Numbered from the stretch's first letter, positions 28,912 through 38,897 are shown. The stretch is 64,000 nucleotides of DNA from Panonychus citri (GCF_014898815.1 NW_026515524.1:1-64000); one strand, 5' to 3'. Program-made: numbers and translations. Notes: generated by a model from the sequence alone, not told the origin.

Positions 28912-30309
28912 CAAACATTCAATTAGAAAAACGGAAACGGAAACGATGACCATTTAACCTTCCACCTCGATATTGAGTATTGAAATTATTTCGGAGAATC
29001 CAGGTAAGAATGAATAAATCATCGAACTTTTTTTTGCGATTTTTTCACCTTTCTAATCAACTTTAATTCCTCCGCTTCTTTCAGGGTAACAAAATCAATT
29101 TTCCAATGAAAACTCCAAACAATTAAATCAAACTAATCACCAAGAACAACCATGAGCTTATACTGGATCCGCAATTGATGGAAAGACAATTAAACGATTA
29201 TTAACTTAATTGTTTAAGGAAAATTAATCATCCAAATTTTAATATATATTTTATATTCGCTGCAATTTAATCAACTATCTGCCTAATAATTTTCACCATT
29301 GACTCTTAATTGTAAAAAATAATATCCATCTCTTTGACTGCCTCTGTAACCTTTGTGTATTTAAAATGATCAAATTTAATTGCTGTTTTCGGTTTCAATG
29401 TAAACCAAATTTGCCAATTATGATCAACAGAAAAATACAATTGATTGAAGAAAATCAATTTTGATTTTATACCGATCAGAATTCAATATAATTCATTTAA
29501 ACCTGCAATGAATATTTGAATGTGTGTGTATATAAATGATTCTGAGGATAAAATCAAGTTTCTCACTCAGGTGATTACATGAAAAAGTAACTGTGATTGT
29601 TTTAATTTTACTATTGTATCATAATCATCAATCAAATTTGTAATTAACCAATTTAACTTCTGTTTTTCATTCATAATGTAACATTTTTTTACGATGAAAA
29701 ACTTTGTCCTCTCGCTTCCTGATCTCGAATTTCTTATAACATGTACATTGAGCTGAAAAAAAGTTCTAATCGTTGGAAATGTACCTTTTTTTTGGACACA
29801 CCACGAATTTCTGGTCAAATTGAATAAAAACATTGTTCTGTTCAATATTTAATTCGATTTGTCTTCATTAAATGAGAACTTTTTTTTTCTCTTGAAAGTT
29901 TGTTCCATCAATAAGAATTAATTGATTCTCAATCGGTTTCAAATGTCGATCAATGAATGAAGAGTCTCTTTCTTTTAGTATTACCAGTAGTAAATACTAT
30001 TGAAAGTCTCATTAAGAAATCAATTGAACCCATGATTGAATGAAAATCTCACCAAACATTCAGAAAATCTCAACTTTTTACATTCTGTCTTTCGTTTCAA
30101 TGAGAATTATTCTAAATCGAAACAATTTAATCGATATAATTTCTCATAAATTTTATCGAATATTGATCAAAAAAGATCATCTCATCTCATCTAACTATTA
30201 ATTAGTTAAAATGTCGAAATATATTCATAATTAATAAAGATTAATTCACATTGTAATAAATACTATTGTAAGCTCTTAGTATTTGACATTAGCGAACTTG
30301 TTTACAATC
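28912..30309 (+). other. Plexin 3' UTR with an 81 bp intron, then intergenic DNA
   Basis: The plexin stop is followed by a donor (CAG|GTAAGAA at 29004) and a pyrimidine-rich acceptor (TTTCAG ending 29084), which looks like a 3' UTR intron. The stop lies 92 bases before that junction. AATAAA-type signals occur at about 29823. A 92-codon frame on the minus strand at 29567-29845 has no recognisable similarity. The end of the stretch is the 5' flank of the channel gene; AT-rich, with no clear core promoter. Confidence 0.6.
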
Positions 30310-31590
30310 ATGAAAGTCAATTTGTTGAAATTAATTTTCCATTTAATTTGTATAATTGGTTGTGTTACTCAGTTGTACGAAATAACGGACGAGCTATTAA
30401 GATTTAAAGTTCGAAACGATGTGACTTTTGAATTTCCAAATTCTGTTGAGATTCCCGATATTGATTTCGCGATTCCCATGATATCAGTTATAAATTTTAC
30501 TGAACTTTACTATCGTTATGGGGAAACAATAGCAGATAGGTTTGAAATTTTCTGTTCTGATAAATTAGTAATAACGAATATTAGTGAAAACTGTTTCCAA
30601 CTATTCGAATCATCATTTTCTTCATCAACTTGGCTATGTGGCTTCATTAAAATAGCCGATATTCAAGAGTTAACTGTTGATCCAAGAGATGAAATTATCG
30701 CAGTATTTTACAAGAACATCGATATTCTGGACAATGGAAATTGTACTTTATCCCGTTATTTTAGTTGTTACGCTATCTATGTTCGTCTCTCATGTCGAAA
30801 TCATGATGAACTGTTCAAAGTTCAATCAGATTCTTTGATCATAACAGACAATTTACTTGAAATCTTACACACCTTTAGCTTTGCTTTTGGAATTCGTTTC
30901 AGTGATCCAGATAGACTGCCTGAGGTACGATTCAATAGATATACGATAATCACTAATACAAATATTCAAATATTAACATACTCCAAGACGATTGTAAATT
31001 TACTTGGTCATCCTTATGGCTCATGTACTAATCATGATGTTGAAAGAAACTTATCTCAATGTATCAATGATTATACAAGCAAAGATGCTGATCCTTTCAT
31101 ATCGAAAGATTCACTGATTGAATGGAATGAATTTCCAATGAGTTTTAATTTCACTGGATCGGATGATTCTAACAAGTTACTTCAATTTGCAGCATTTCAA
31201 TGTGCCTCTAAACTTGTTACTGCTCAGTGTAAGCGAGTGACCTACTCTATTAGCACCAAATCTTATCCTGGAAATGTATACGGTTCTTGGGGAACAATTT
31301 TCCTCGAAGTTCCCACAGAGCCAGTTACATATTTACGTTCATTTGCCGCACTTTCAGTGAGTGAATATATTATATTTGTGGGAAGTATTCTTGGCTTATG
31401 GTTTGGATTCTCAATATTTGGTCATCTAGGTAAAGTTTCTAACTTGCTGAGTCCAGTCAAACAAATAAAAAGATCAAATCGAATCCAATCAAATACCAAA
31501 AGCCGAAAACTTCATCAACCAACTAATCGTGACGATGGTACAATTTATTATTTAGGCTATTTGAATTCTCGTTTATCTGGCAACAAATGA
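30310..31590 (+). CDS. DEG/ENaC-family ligand-gated or mechanosensitive cation channel, intronless
   Basis: A 426-residue membrane protein with the degenerin/epithelial sodium channel layout: a very short N-terminus, a first span at about residues 4-22, a large cysteine-containing extracellular domain, and a second span at about 343-372 followed by a basic cytoplasmic tail. The second span carries the G-x-S selectivity motif (GFS, about 366-368). The extracellular part has the family-like stretch YSKTIVNLLGHPYGSC. The start is the ATG at 30310, because the upstream open frame begins only with a TTG. The usual N-terminal HG gating motif is absent. No intron interrupts the frame. In spider mites this family is greatly expanded and proposed to be chemosensory (established knowledge); a similar role here is inference. 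Its last codons and 3' flank reappear at 38905-39059. Confidence 0.8.
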   Translation: MKVNLLKLIFHLICIIGCVTQLYEITDELLRFKVRNDVTFEFPNSVEIPDIDFAIPMISVINFTELYYRYGETIADRFEIFCSDKLVITNISENCFQLFESSFSSSTWLCGFIKIADIQELTVDPRDEIIAVFYKNIDILDNGNCTLSRYFSCYAIYVRLSCRNHDELFKVQSDSLIITDNLLEILHTFSFAFGIRFSDPDRLPEVRFNRYTIITNTNIQILTYSKTIVNLLGHPYGSCTNHDVERNLSQCINDYTSKDADPFISKDSLIEWNEFPMSFNFTGSDDSNKLLQFAAFQCASKLVTAQCKRVTYSISTKSYPGNVYGSWGTIFLEVPTEPVTYLRSFAALSVSEYIIFVGSILGLWFGFSIFGHLGKVSNLLSPVKQIKRSNRIQSNTKSRKLHQPTNRDDGTIYYLGYLNSRLSGNK

Positions 31591-31718
31591 AATAGTTTGT
31601 TAGTTAAACAGATTGACAAGTCTCTCACTTTTCCTTTCCAATGAGACGACAAATAATAGAGCATCAGATTTTGATCATTTGATGTTTGGTTAACAATCAA
31701 CTAAGATTTAATGATATC

Positions 31719-32051
31719 TTAATCTTTCCAACATGAATTTTGAGCGATACTCTTGATGATATCTCGATAGAGATCAATTCGTGTGTAAAGACCAGCGGAA
31801 GTTACACTTGGACCACATGGTTCCCATGAACCAGAAACAAGCCCAACAAGATAGTATAAGCCTTTGGCCTTATGCATCAAAGGACCACCAGAATCACCTG
31901 AACAAGCACCTCCCTGGGTTCTCAGATTGATGGCACAAATATGAGTTTCCCAAATTTCGTAATAGTCTGTTGTCTCTCTTATTACCGAATCATTCGGAAA
32001 GAATTCACTCTGTCGTCTTTGACACTCTTCGACTGAACCGATTAAAAAATG

Positions 32052-32095
<44 letters not shown>

Positions 32096-32813
32096 GAATG
32101 AAATGGCCTCAAGATGAGCTTATTGGAACTTACTGTTCAAATATGAAACATCAACTTCCTGTAGAAATTCACTTCGTGTACCATTTGGGGAAGTTAATCC
32201 CCACCCTGAAGTAACGAGATGGTCCAAATCTATTTTACAGTTCGGTAAACATATCGGAAAAATTTGCTGAGTAAATTTAACTGGTCTTGAGAGAGTTAAG
32301 ATGGCGATATCGTTCAAAAGACTTGACTGTTTATATTTAGGATGAACCCAAATTTTTGAAACTAATTTTGGTATCGAGTTAAAAGTGTCAGTTTTAGATA
32401 AACCAAGGTAAACATAGATGTTATTAGGATTATTGAGCGTTTCCTTTTGGTGGATGGTTACACAATGAGCTGCAGTGATGACGTGCTGATCATCAATCAA
32501 AGAGCCACCACAAAAACCATTGTAATCACTACTAATATCTGAATATAAACTGAGCAACAAATTAGCTACGAAAAAAACAAATTCTTTATTTCATCTTACT
32601 GAATTTTGGTTAACCAAGGATATTTATGGGGTCGAGTCTTTTGACCTCTGTAGATTCGGCTGATTGAACCTTCGAGGCCACATTCTTGAGGATGAAAATT
32701 TACATTAATAAAAAATTGTTTACTTCTTAATGAATATCTTACCGCAACCAGATGACAAGTTAATTGGTGACATAATTATTAATAAAACACAATAAAAAAG
32801 ATTATATCTCATT
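31719..32813 (-). pseudogene. Secreted S1 serine protease, array copy A, frame broken in exon 1
   Basis: Exons, in minus-strand order: 32743-32813, 32600-32684, 32134-32549, 31719-32032. Exons 2-4 are intact and carry the activation site (SR|IYRG), His in TAAHC, Asp in NDIAIL and Ser in GDSGGPL. The residue at the base of the S1 pocket, six before the catalytic Ser, is Gly, where copies B-D have Ser; this argues against trypsin-like specificity. Compared with B, C and D (64 bases each), exon 1 is 71 bases long: one 6-base insertion plus one extra T. The signal-peptide frame therefore does not run into exon 2. Either this is a disabled copy or the assembly has an indel. The intron before the last exon holds a (GA)n tract at 32059-32092 that the other copies lack. 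Confidence 0.72.
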
Positions 32814-32937
32814 TCAATTCGATAAACTTTCAAAATTTTCGTTTCTTTACATTAATCAATAATCAAGCTCATAATGATTTAGTTTTTTAATGTTATTCTT
32901 AGTGAAATTAAGTTAACCCAAGTTTTTTAATAGTTTC

Positions 32938-32949
32938 GATAACATATGG
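32938..32949. promoter_or_regulatory. Conserved GATA plus E-box element upstream of protease A
   Basis: The motif GATAACATATGG sits about 125 bases upstream of the protease start codon. The same motif at nearly the same distance precedes copies B (37772), C (40291) and, as GATAACACATGG, D (42814). Flanking sequence is less conserved. GATA factors drive midgut proteases in insects (established); use here is inference. Confidence 0.5.
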
Positions 32950-33077
32950 ATACAATAATTTTCATCCTTGAGATTTGATTGCAATGGCAATTTAAACTTT
33001 CTTATTGAACAGATTGAAACGTTCTGATTAATTGTGATTTAAATAAGTCAATTGTTTTTACTAAAACTTCATCAACT

Positions 33078-33422
33078 TAGTGGATTTGTTGATGATTAAG
33101 CTTCCATCTTATTATCAGGCTCCAAACAGATAAGAAATGAATTGAGGTGAATTTAAATAGATGAGAAAGTTAAACTGTTAACAGATTAGTAGGTGAGTAT
33201 GTGTGATGTTTTTCAGGCACTTTGTATGATTTAGATTCTCATTAGATGTTTGATCATATCTTTAAAATGTTAAACCTAATGAGTAGTATCGCGTATTGGT
33301 TTATGGTGAAAAATTCTTTGAGAAAAGCAGAATCGATTGGTGAAAATCCATGGGTTTTCAAGTGTTTAAGAGCAGTATCTCCAACAGAAGCAAATCTAAC
33401 CTGGTTACCAGCTTTGCAACAT
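33078..33422 (-). pseudogene. Left fragment of the zinc-finger gene
   Basis: Bases 33078 to about 33275 closely match the 3' flank of the zinc-finger gene at 50036-50230. They are joined directly to a copy of its coding segment 50759-50893 (CCKAGNQVRFASVGDTALKH and following residues). The segment between, which includes the parent stop codon, is missing. The fragment has no start and no upstream exons, so it is a dead partial copy lying where the FN3 partner of protease A should begin. Confidence 0.85.
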
Positions 33423-33423
33423 A

Positions 33424-33720
33424 AGATTATCAGCCGGCAATTGATCAACATTTAAGTAGAAATTGATTCAAATGATTTGTACAATTGCTCAAATTATCAG
33501 CCAACAATTGTTTAAGAATTCAAAAGAAACTGAATCAAATGATTTTTACAATTGCTCAAATTATCAGCCGGCAATTGATCAAGAGTTCAAAAGAAACTGA
33601 ATCAAATGATTTGTACAATTGCTCAAATTATCAGCCGGAAATTGATCAAGAATTCAAAAGAAACTGAATCAAATGATTTGTACAATTGCTCAAATTATCA
33701 GCCAGTAATTGATCAACAAT
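33424..33720 (+). repeat. Tandem satellite array, about 67 bp unit, 4-5 copies
   Basis: Repeats of a unit that contains ATTATCAGCCGGCAATTGAT and TTTGTACAATTGCTCAA. Units diverge by a few bases. The same motif occurs in the opposite orientation at 34880-35147, so the two arrays form a large interrupted inverted repeat around the gene at 33805-34509. Confidence 0.9.
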
Positions 33721-33804
33721 TAGTCAGAAATTGATACAAAACTTTAATGAATTAAAAGTGTTTTTTTCTATTTATGTGTCGTCGAATATTTCGATGACTA
33801 TTTA

Positions 33805-34509
33805 TTATATCCCCACAAGCACATTCCAAATGAAAAAGTTAGAAAAAAGATGATCTTCCACATGACACTTTTTCTTCAAGGCATGAGGACAATTTTGGTG
33901 AAACAAACATTTGTAGCTATTTTCTCCTGGTTGCCGGCTATAGAACTTTTCCAGGAAATTTTTCGAATATGAGTCGCTCACAATCTTTGAGGTTGAGATT
34001 TCTACGATTGAATATTGCGTGCCTTTGTATATTAGATTGTGTTCTGATTCGAGTTCCATTCGTATCTGCAATAACGCCGGCTCAGGTTCAGTTTCAGGTT
34101 CAGATTCTGATTCTGGTTCCAATGGATAAGGTTCTATCGGTTGGTGAGACGGCGATTCTTGAAAATAGTTCATTCGGTAACGAAAGAAATTTTTTGTTTT
34201 TTCAGGTAGATCTGAAGTTTCCGCATAATATATAATATCCTGCTTTCTATTGACTAAAGAAAAAGAATACTTTATTAAATTTCAGAGTAACGAGCGAAAT
34301 TAAAGATATTACTTACCAGTAGTTAAAAAAATAAGAAGATCCTGGTCAATAACGATGGGCTCTCCAAGGGCATAAAACCTTTTGATGTTCAAACTTGATT
34401 TTCTTAATATTGAACATTTAAAATTTAAATCACAAACTAAAACAAAGTTTTTAAGAATCACTGGAACAATAGTGAAGATATTTTTTTTGTACAATTTAGA
34501 ATTACCCAT
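33805..34509 (-). CDS. Unknown 213-residue protein with Glu/Pro-rich linker and Cys/His cluster
   Basis: Two exons: 34317-34509 and 33805-34253, with a canonical donor (CTG|GTAAGT) and acceptor (TTCTTTAG). They join in phase 1 and keep an open frame of 642 bases. The start is the ATG at 34509. The N-terminal 65 residues are hydrophobic and basic without a clear signal peptide. The middle has an acidic repeat (EPESESEPETEPEPA). The C-terminus has a C-x5-C-x7-C-H-x3-H cluster (CLFHQNCPHALKKKCHVEDH) that could bind zinc but is not a standard C2H2 finger. I do not recognise the family. The gene sits exactly between two inverted satellite arrays, which suggests that it moved or was duplicated together with them. 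Confidence 0.5.
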
Positions 34510-34879
34510 TTTAAATTTATTTATTAACAATTCACACAGTCACTTTACCCTTAATTCAAGGTACACTCAGTAAAATCAATGGCTACTCAATTTTATTGAA
34601 TAATTGTTGTGATTCAAAGTTAAACAACTTTCTCATTAATTCCTCTTTTTTCCTTTTCTTGGGTTTTTATATCCATCGGATCATATATGGATGAACATAA
34701 CAATTAGTTATTCTTATCCTAATTAATGTTAAATTGTCAAATTTAAAGTAATACAAATATCCCATAATAATCTTTTCCTGGAGATGAGAATCCAATTGCT
34801 GCACTTTTTGAGTAACAGTTAAAATATCCATTGAATTTAAAATATTATAACTACTTAAGTTGAGTAGCTGTACACTGGA

Positions 34880-35147
34880 TCAGTCCGATTGTACAAATCA
34901 TTTCAATCAATTTCTACCTAATTGTTGATCAATTGCCGGCTGATAATCAGTCCAATTATACAAATCATTTCAATCAATTTCTACCTAATTGTTGATCAAT
35001 TGCCGGCTGATAATCATTCCAATTAGACAAATCATTTCAATCAATTTCTACCTAATTGTTGATCAATTGCCGGCTGATAATCATTCCAATTAGACAAATC
35101 ATTTGATTCAATTTGCACTTAATTGTTGATCAATTGCCGGCTCCCAC
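34880..35147 (-). repeat. Satellite array, inverted relative to 33424-33720
   Basis: About four copies of a 61-62 bp unit containing TTGATCAATTGCCGGCTGAT, the reverse complement of the core of the left array. Units here are more alike than in the left array and lack the GAATTCAAAAGAAACTGAA segment. Confidence 0.9.
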
Positions 35148-35201
35148 TTCTTACTCACCATGTTAATTTCTCATAGAGATTTACATAGAGAACACACAAA
35201 A

Positions 35202-35335
35202 AATTTTTTAAAAATAATTTAATTGTTCGAAAACCTTTCATCAAATTTTAAAAATAATTTAATTGTTCGAAAACCTTTCATCAAATTTTTTTAAAAATAA
35301 TTTAATTGTTCGAAAACCTTTCATCAAATTTTTTT
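35202..35335. repeat. Three tandem copies of a 40-43 bp AT-rich unit
   Basis: The unit contains AATTGTTCGAAAACCTTTCA followed by T-rich spacer. Copies are nearly identical in the core and differ in T-tract length. The array lies between the satellite array and the right zinc-finger fragment. Confidence 0.9.
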
Positions 35336-35445
35336 GAAATTTTTCATGTATTTAGATGAAAAGCTAAACTATCATTTGTTATAATTTAATTAATTATAAA
35401 CAATCAGAAAGCACGACAAAAATAACGCAAACTTTTTGTCAAATT

Positions 35446-35912
35446 CTAGTGAACACATCTTGAATAATTTTTTTGATTTTGAAAACCATTTAATGTGAAA
35501 GATGTTGGTTGTTTACTGGTTTGAGTCCTATTTCCATATCCAATGGTATTTGAGTAGGGATAAAATTCTGTAATCAGATAATTTTTGACAAAATTTTCCA
35601 ATTCTAGTATTGGTTTGTGGTGGAAAAATTTTGAGAAAAGCAGAATCGATTGGTGAAAATCCATGTTTTCAAGTGTTTAAGAGCAGTATCTCCAACAGAA
35701 GCAAATCTAACCTGGTTACCATTGCAACATAAATAACATCATATGGACGATAGTTGATGTGAAGATTAAGATGTTGACGAACTACTTCAACTGGAGGTGA
35801 TAATGTTGTTTGATAATTTCGCGTTAGTCGACTTGGAATACGTTTATATAGAATTCTTTGCATTTCTTTACAGATACAACAATATGATGCGCAATCACCA
35901 TTCACTATTCTT
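35446..35912 (-). pseudogene. Right fragment of the zinc-finger gene
   Basis: A near-identical copy of about 50605-51066 of the zinc-finger gene's last coding exon. It keeps peptides such as FHHKPILELENFVKNYLITE and ICKEMQRILYKRIPSRLTRN. Small deletions (for example near 35660 and 35720) break the frame into two pieces. It overlaps the parent segment found in the left fragment, so the two fragments are separate copying events. It ends where FN3-partner sequence begins. Confidence 0.88.
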
Positions 35913-35948
35913 GGATCATCAACCAATGATGTGTGATAATGGAGTCCT

Positions 35949-36393
35949 CAATGTCGATGTCCAGTCTCAACCGAAAACAGGTAAGAAATTAAATCAATGT
36001 GCTAAGAAGTTTAGTTCTAAATTAGAACTTCTAATTGTCGATCGTCCTTCGGGTAGTGGTTATTGTTATGACGTTGAGATCAAAGATCTCGAGCCAAATG
36101 GACAACATTATCGTGATTTATGGTAATAGGAATGGTACATCGGAGTACTTTTTAGCCGCATTCAAAAAGGATATCAAAGTGACCTTACATCCATTGGCTC
36201 CTAAAAACTTTGTAACCAGAGAGCTAATTATTAGACTAGAAGGAAACAAAGTGGCAAATTATTTCGTACAAGTTGATAGGGTAAAAATCATTCTAATGTA
36301 GAAAATTTCATTAATTGACTGTCAATTAACTTCTTTTTCATCTGCGTTGTCTTTAGGTCACAAGTATCAACGATCTACATCAATGAGCCACCG
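35949..36393 (+). pseudogene. FN3-like partner A', 5'-truncated and frameshifted
   Basis: It matches the end of exon 1, intron 1, exon 2, intron 2 and the first codons of exon 3 of the intact gene at 43270-44078. The promoter, signal peptide and most of exon 1 are gone, replaced by the zinc-finger fragment. Exon 2 lacks 11 bases near 36105 (GGACAACATT where the intact copy has GGACAATATATATTCAACATT), which shifts the frame. Exon 3 ends in the same TCTACATCAATGAG junction as copy C'. It cannot encode a working protein. Confidence 0.82.
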
Positions 36394-36475
36394 CAAAGAT
36401 AAAGTAATCGTCACTACGATTTCTATTAATATATGAACTATTATATTAATAAGAAGCAAATAATACATTTTCAGT
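36380..36475 (-). pseudogene. Relic of protease exon 3 start
   Basis: The sequence from CATCAATGAGCCACCGCAAA onward resembles, in antisense, the start of protease exon 3 (the CGGSLID region) and its upstream intron, with insertions. It is fused to the truncated FN3 exon 3. The same fusion occurs at 41328-41425, so the junction predates the block duplication. Confidence 0.6.
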
Positions 36476-36603
36476 AACAGATTTACAATTAGGTCTGGTT
36501 AGAATTTTGAACTTTTCGATTTTATCTTTTAATCCAAATAATTACAAACAATGAAAATTTCATGATCTATTTTTTCGACAACCAGGAAAGATTTAATGAT
36601 ATT

Positions 36604-37641
36604 TTAATCTTTCCAACATGAATTTATAGCAATACTCTTGATAAAATCTCGATAAAGATCAATTCGAGTGTAAAGACCAGCGGATGTTACACTTGGACCA
36701 CATGGTTCCCATGAACCAGAAACAAGACCAACAAGATAGTATAAGCCTTTGGCCTTATGCATCAAAGGACCTCCAGAATCACCTTTACAAACACTTCCTT
36801 GGGTTTTCAGATTTACGGCACAAATATGAGTTTCTCCAGTAGCGGAAAAGTTTATTATCTCTCTTACTATCGGGTCCAAATTAAATTCATTCATAAAGAA
36901 TATACTTTGTTGTCTCAGGCAATCTTTGGCTGACCAGATTACAGAAAAAGAAAGAAAGAGACAGAGAAATTATTAATAAATGATATTTCGATGAGCTTAT
37001 TGGAACTTACTGGTCAAATATGAAACATCGACTTCCTGTGGAAATTCACTTACATTACCATTTGGCGATGTTAATCCCCACCCTGTAATAACAAGATTAT
37101 CCAAATCTATCTCGTCGTTTGGTAAACATATAGGGAAAATTTTCTCAGTAAATTTAACTGGTCTTGAGAGAGTTAAGATGGCGATATCGTGTGAATTAGT
37201 AAAATCGTTGAATTTTGGGTGAACCCAAATCCTAGAAACTGATTCTGGTCTAGTGTTTGTTGTGTTGAATGCATATAAACCAAGATAAACATGGATGTTT
37301 TTAGGGTCAAACAGGATCAGAATTTTCTTCCCATATGTTGTTTTGCTCAAACAATGAGCTGCAGTAATAACGTGTTGGTCATCAATCAATGAGCCACCGC
37401 AAAAATGAAATTCATCATCATCACGATTTTCATATGAACTGAGAATCTGAGATGATCTTTGGCTAGCTCGATAATTTAGTGATTATTTTTCATTTAGTCT
37501 TGATTTTTTCATTATCTATACAGAGATAATTTAAAATTTTGAACACCCTTTAGTAATGATAACAAATTTCTTACCGCAACCAGATGAGAAGTTAATTGTT
37601 GATATAATTAAAACACAATTGAAAAGATTAAATCTCATCAT
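36604..37641 (-). pseudogene. S1 serine protease, array copy B, exon 2 deleted
   Basis: Recognisable exons: 37575-37641 (signal peptide; the ATG at 37638 or 37641), 37011-37438 and 36604-36929. The 85-base exon with the activation site (SRIYRGQKTRP), present between exons 1 and 3 in A, C and D, is absent from the 135 bases at 37440-37574. Joining exon 1 directly to exon 3 would shift the frame, so a secreted activatable enzyme is not encoded as read. The catalytic His, Asp and Ser codons are intact and the S1-base residue is Ser. The last exon is a mosaic: its first half is like copy D, its second half (GLVSGSWEPCG) like copy A. Confidence 0.7.
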
Positions 37642-37771
37642 TTTAAATCGATAAATTTTCACAATTTCCGTTTCTTCACATCAATTAAAATCCACGTTCA
37701 ACTTGATTTAGTTTTGTTAATATTATTCCTGGTGAAATGGTTAATAAGTTAATTCAATATTTTAAAGTTTC

Positions 37772-37783
37772 GATAACATATGG
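37772..37783. promoter_or_regulatory. Conserved GATA plus E-box element, copy B
   Basis: GATAACATATGG, about 131 bases upstream of the copy B start codon and equivalent to the elements upstream of A and C. Confidence 0.5.
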
Positions 37784-38126
37784 ATTTGTTAATTTCTAAC
37801 CTTGAGATTTGATTGAAATAAAAAATTATTATTAAAATGTTTCCAATTACCTTTGATTTGATTTTGATGCATTTATGTGAATTTATTTGTCATTTTCATT
37901 TTAATTATGAGATAAATTATTTCTTATCCAAAGATCTGATCAATTTTAATTCTTAATTATGGAAGCAATTGTCTCCAAGTAACTGATTACCGAATCAAAT
38001 ATTGTTTGTTATTAGATTAGATAACAATTAATAGAAATATTCAATCAACTAGATACGTGTAATAAATTGTTCTTGTAATGACATTTAAAAGTCAATCAAA
38101 TCAGTCAATTCTTTCAGTAAGTTAAC

Positions 38127-38680
38127 ATGGTTCTTAATTGTATTTGGTCAATTTCGTTAATAACTCTATTAACAATCACAAGTTTGATTTCCTGTGATTA
38201 GTTGAAACAATTTAATGAATCAATTTCAATCTCTGAGATTCCGCTGGTGATACTAATGTAATTTTCACCATTTAGGCTACTCTTGCAGTTCTCGATGATT
38301 ATATTCAAAGGTTCGATATAACTTATCAACTGATCGGTGTTGATGGTCAGTCTCAACCGAAAACAGGTAAGAAATTAAATCACTTTAATTTGCAAATTAA
38401 ATTTAGTTCTAATTGTCGATTTCATCTGAACAGAGTCTTATCGCCCTTCGAGTACTGGTTATCGTTATGACGTTGAGATCAAATATCTTGATCCAAATAG
38501 ACAATATATATTCAACATTATCGAGGTTTATGGTAGTAGGAATGGTATATCGGAATACTTTTTAGCCGCATTCGAAAAGGATATCGAATTGACCTTACAT
38601 CCATTGGCACCGAAAAACTTTGTAACCAGAGAGCTAATTATTAGACCAGAAGGAAACAAAGTGGCAAACTATACTACATA
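38127..38680 (+). pseudogene. FN3-like partner B', nonsense mutations and MITE truncation
   Basis: It keeps the start codon and signal peptide of the intact partner, but codon 25 is TAG (GATTAGTTG where the intact copies read GATGAGTTG). One T is lost near 38240 (GAGATTCCGC for GAGATTTCCGC), and a second TAG replaces a Tyr codon near 38275. Exon 2 runs to about 38672, where it is cut off by an inserted MITE. It shares a divergent intergenic region with protease B. Confidence 0.85.
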
Positions 38681-38897
38681 CAGCCATCGACTTTTAGTTT
38701 GCAACCACTTTTAATTCACTCGCGCAGTTTCTGATAGTTAGTGAAAAATAAATCTAATCGGATGACCATTTGAAAAGATAATACCAATTAAATGAGAGGA
38801 CATTGATTATTATCTTTGGGTTAACTTAATCTCTCATTGATTATCATTATCGTCGCGAGTAAATTAAAAGTGGTTGCAAACTCAAAGTCAATGGCTG
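38681..38897. mobile_element. MITE with about 45 bp terminal inverted repeats, TA target site
   Basis: 217 bases. The left end begins CAGCCATCGACTTTTAGTTT and the right end is its imperfect reverse complement (ends AAACTCAAAGTCAATGGCTG). The inverted repeats extend about 45 bases to ACTCGCG. The element is flanked by TA on both sides, as for Tc1/mariner-type elements. There is no coding capacity. It lies exactly at the junction between the two duplicated blocks of the protease array. Confidence 0.85.

Noticed and set aside
29567..29845. 92-codon minus-strand frame downstream of plexin
   Set aside because: A faint resemblance of LNWLITNLIDDYDTI to retroelement Gag was considered, but there is no zinc knuckle, protease or reverse transcriptase nearby.
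33424..33720. Regularly spaced repeats taken for a CRISPR array
   Set aside because: This is a tandem satellite with near-identical spacers in an intron-bearing eukaryotic genome, and the repeat recurs inverted nearby.
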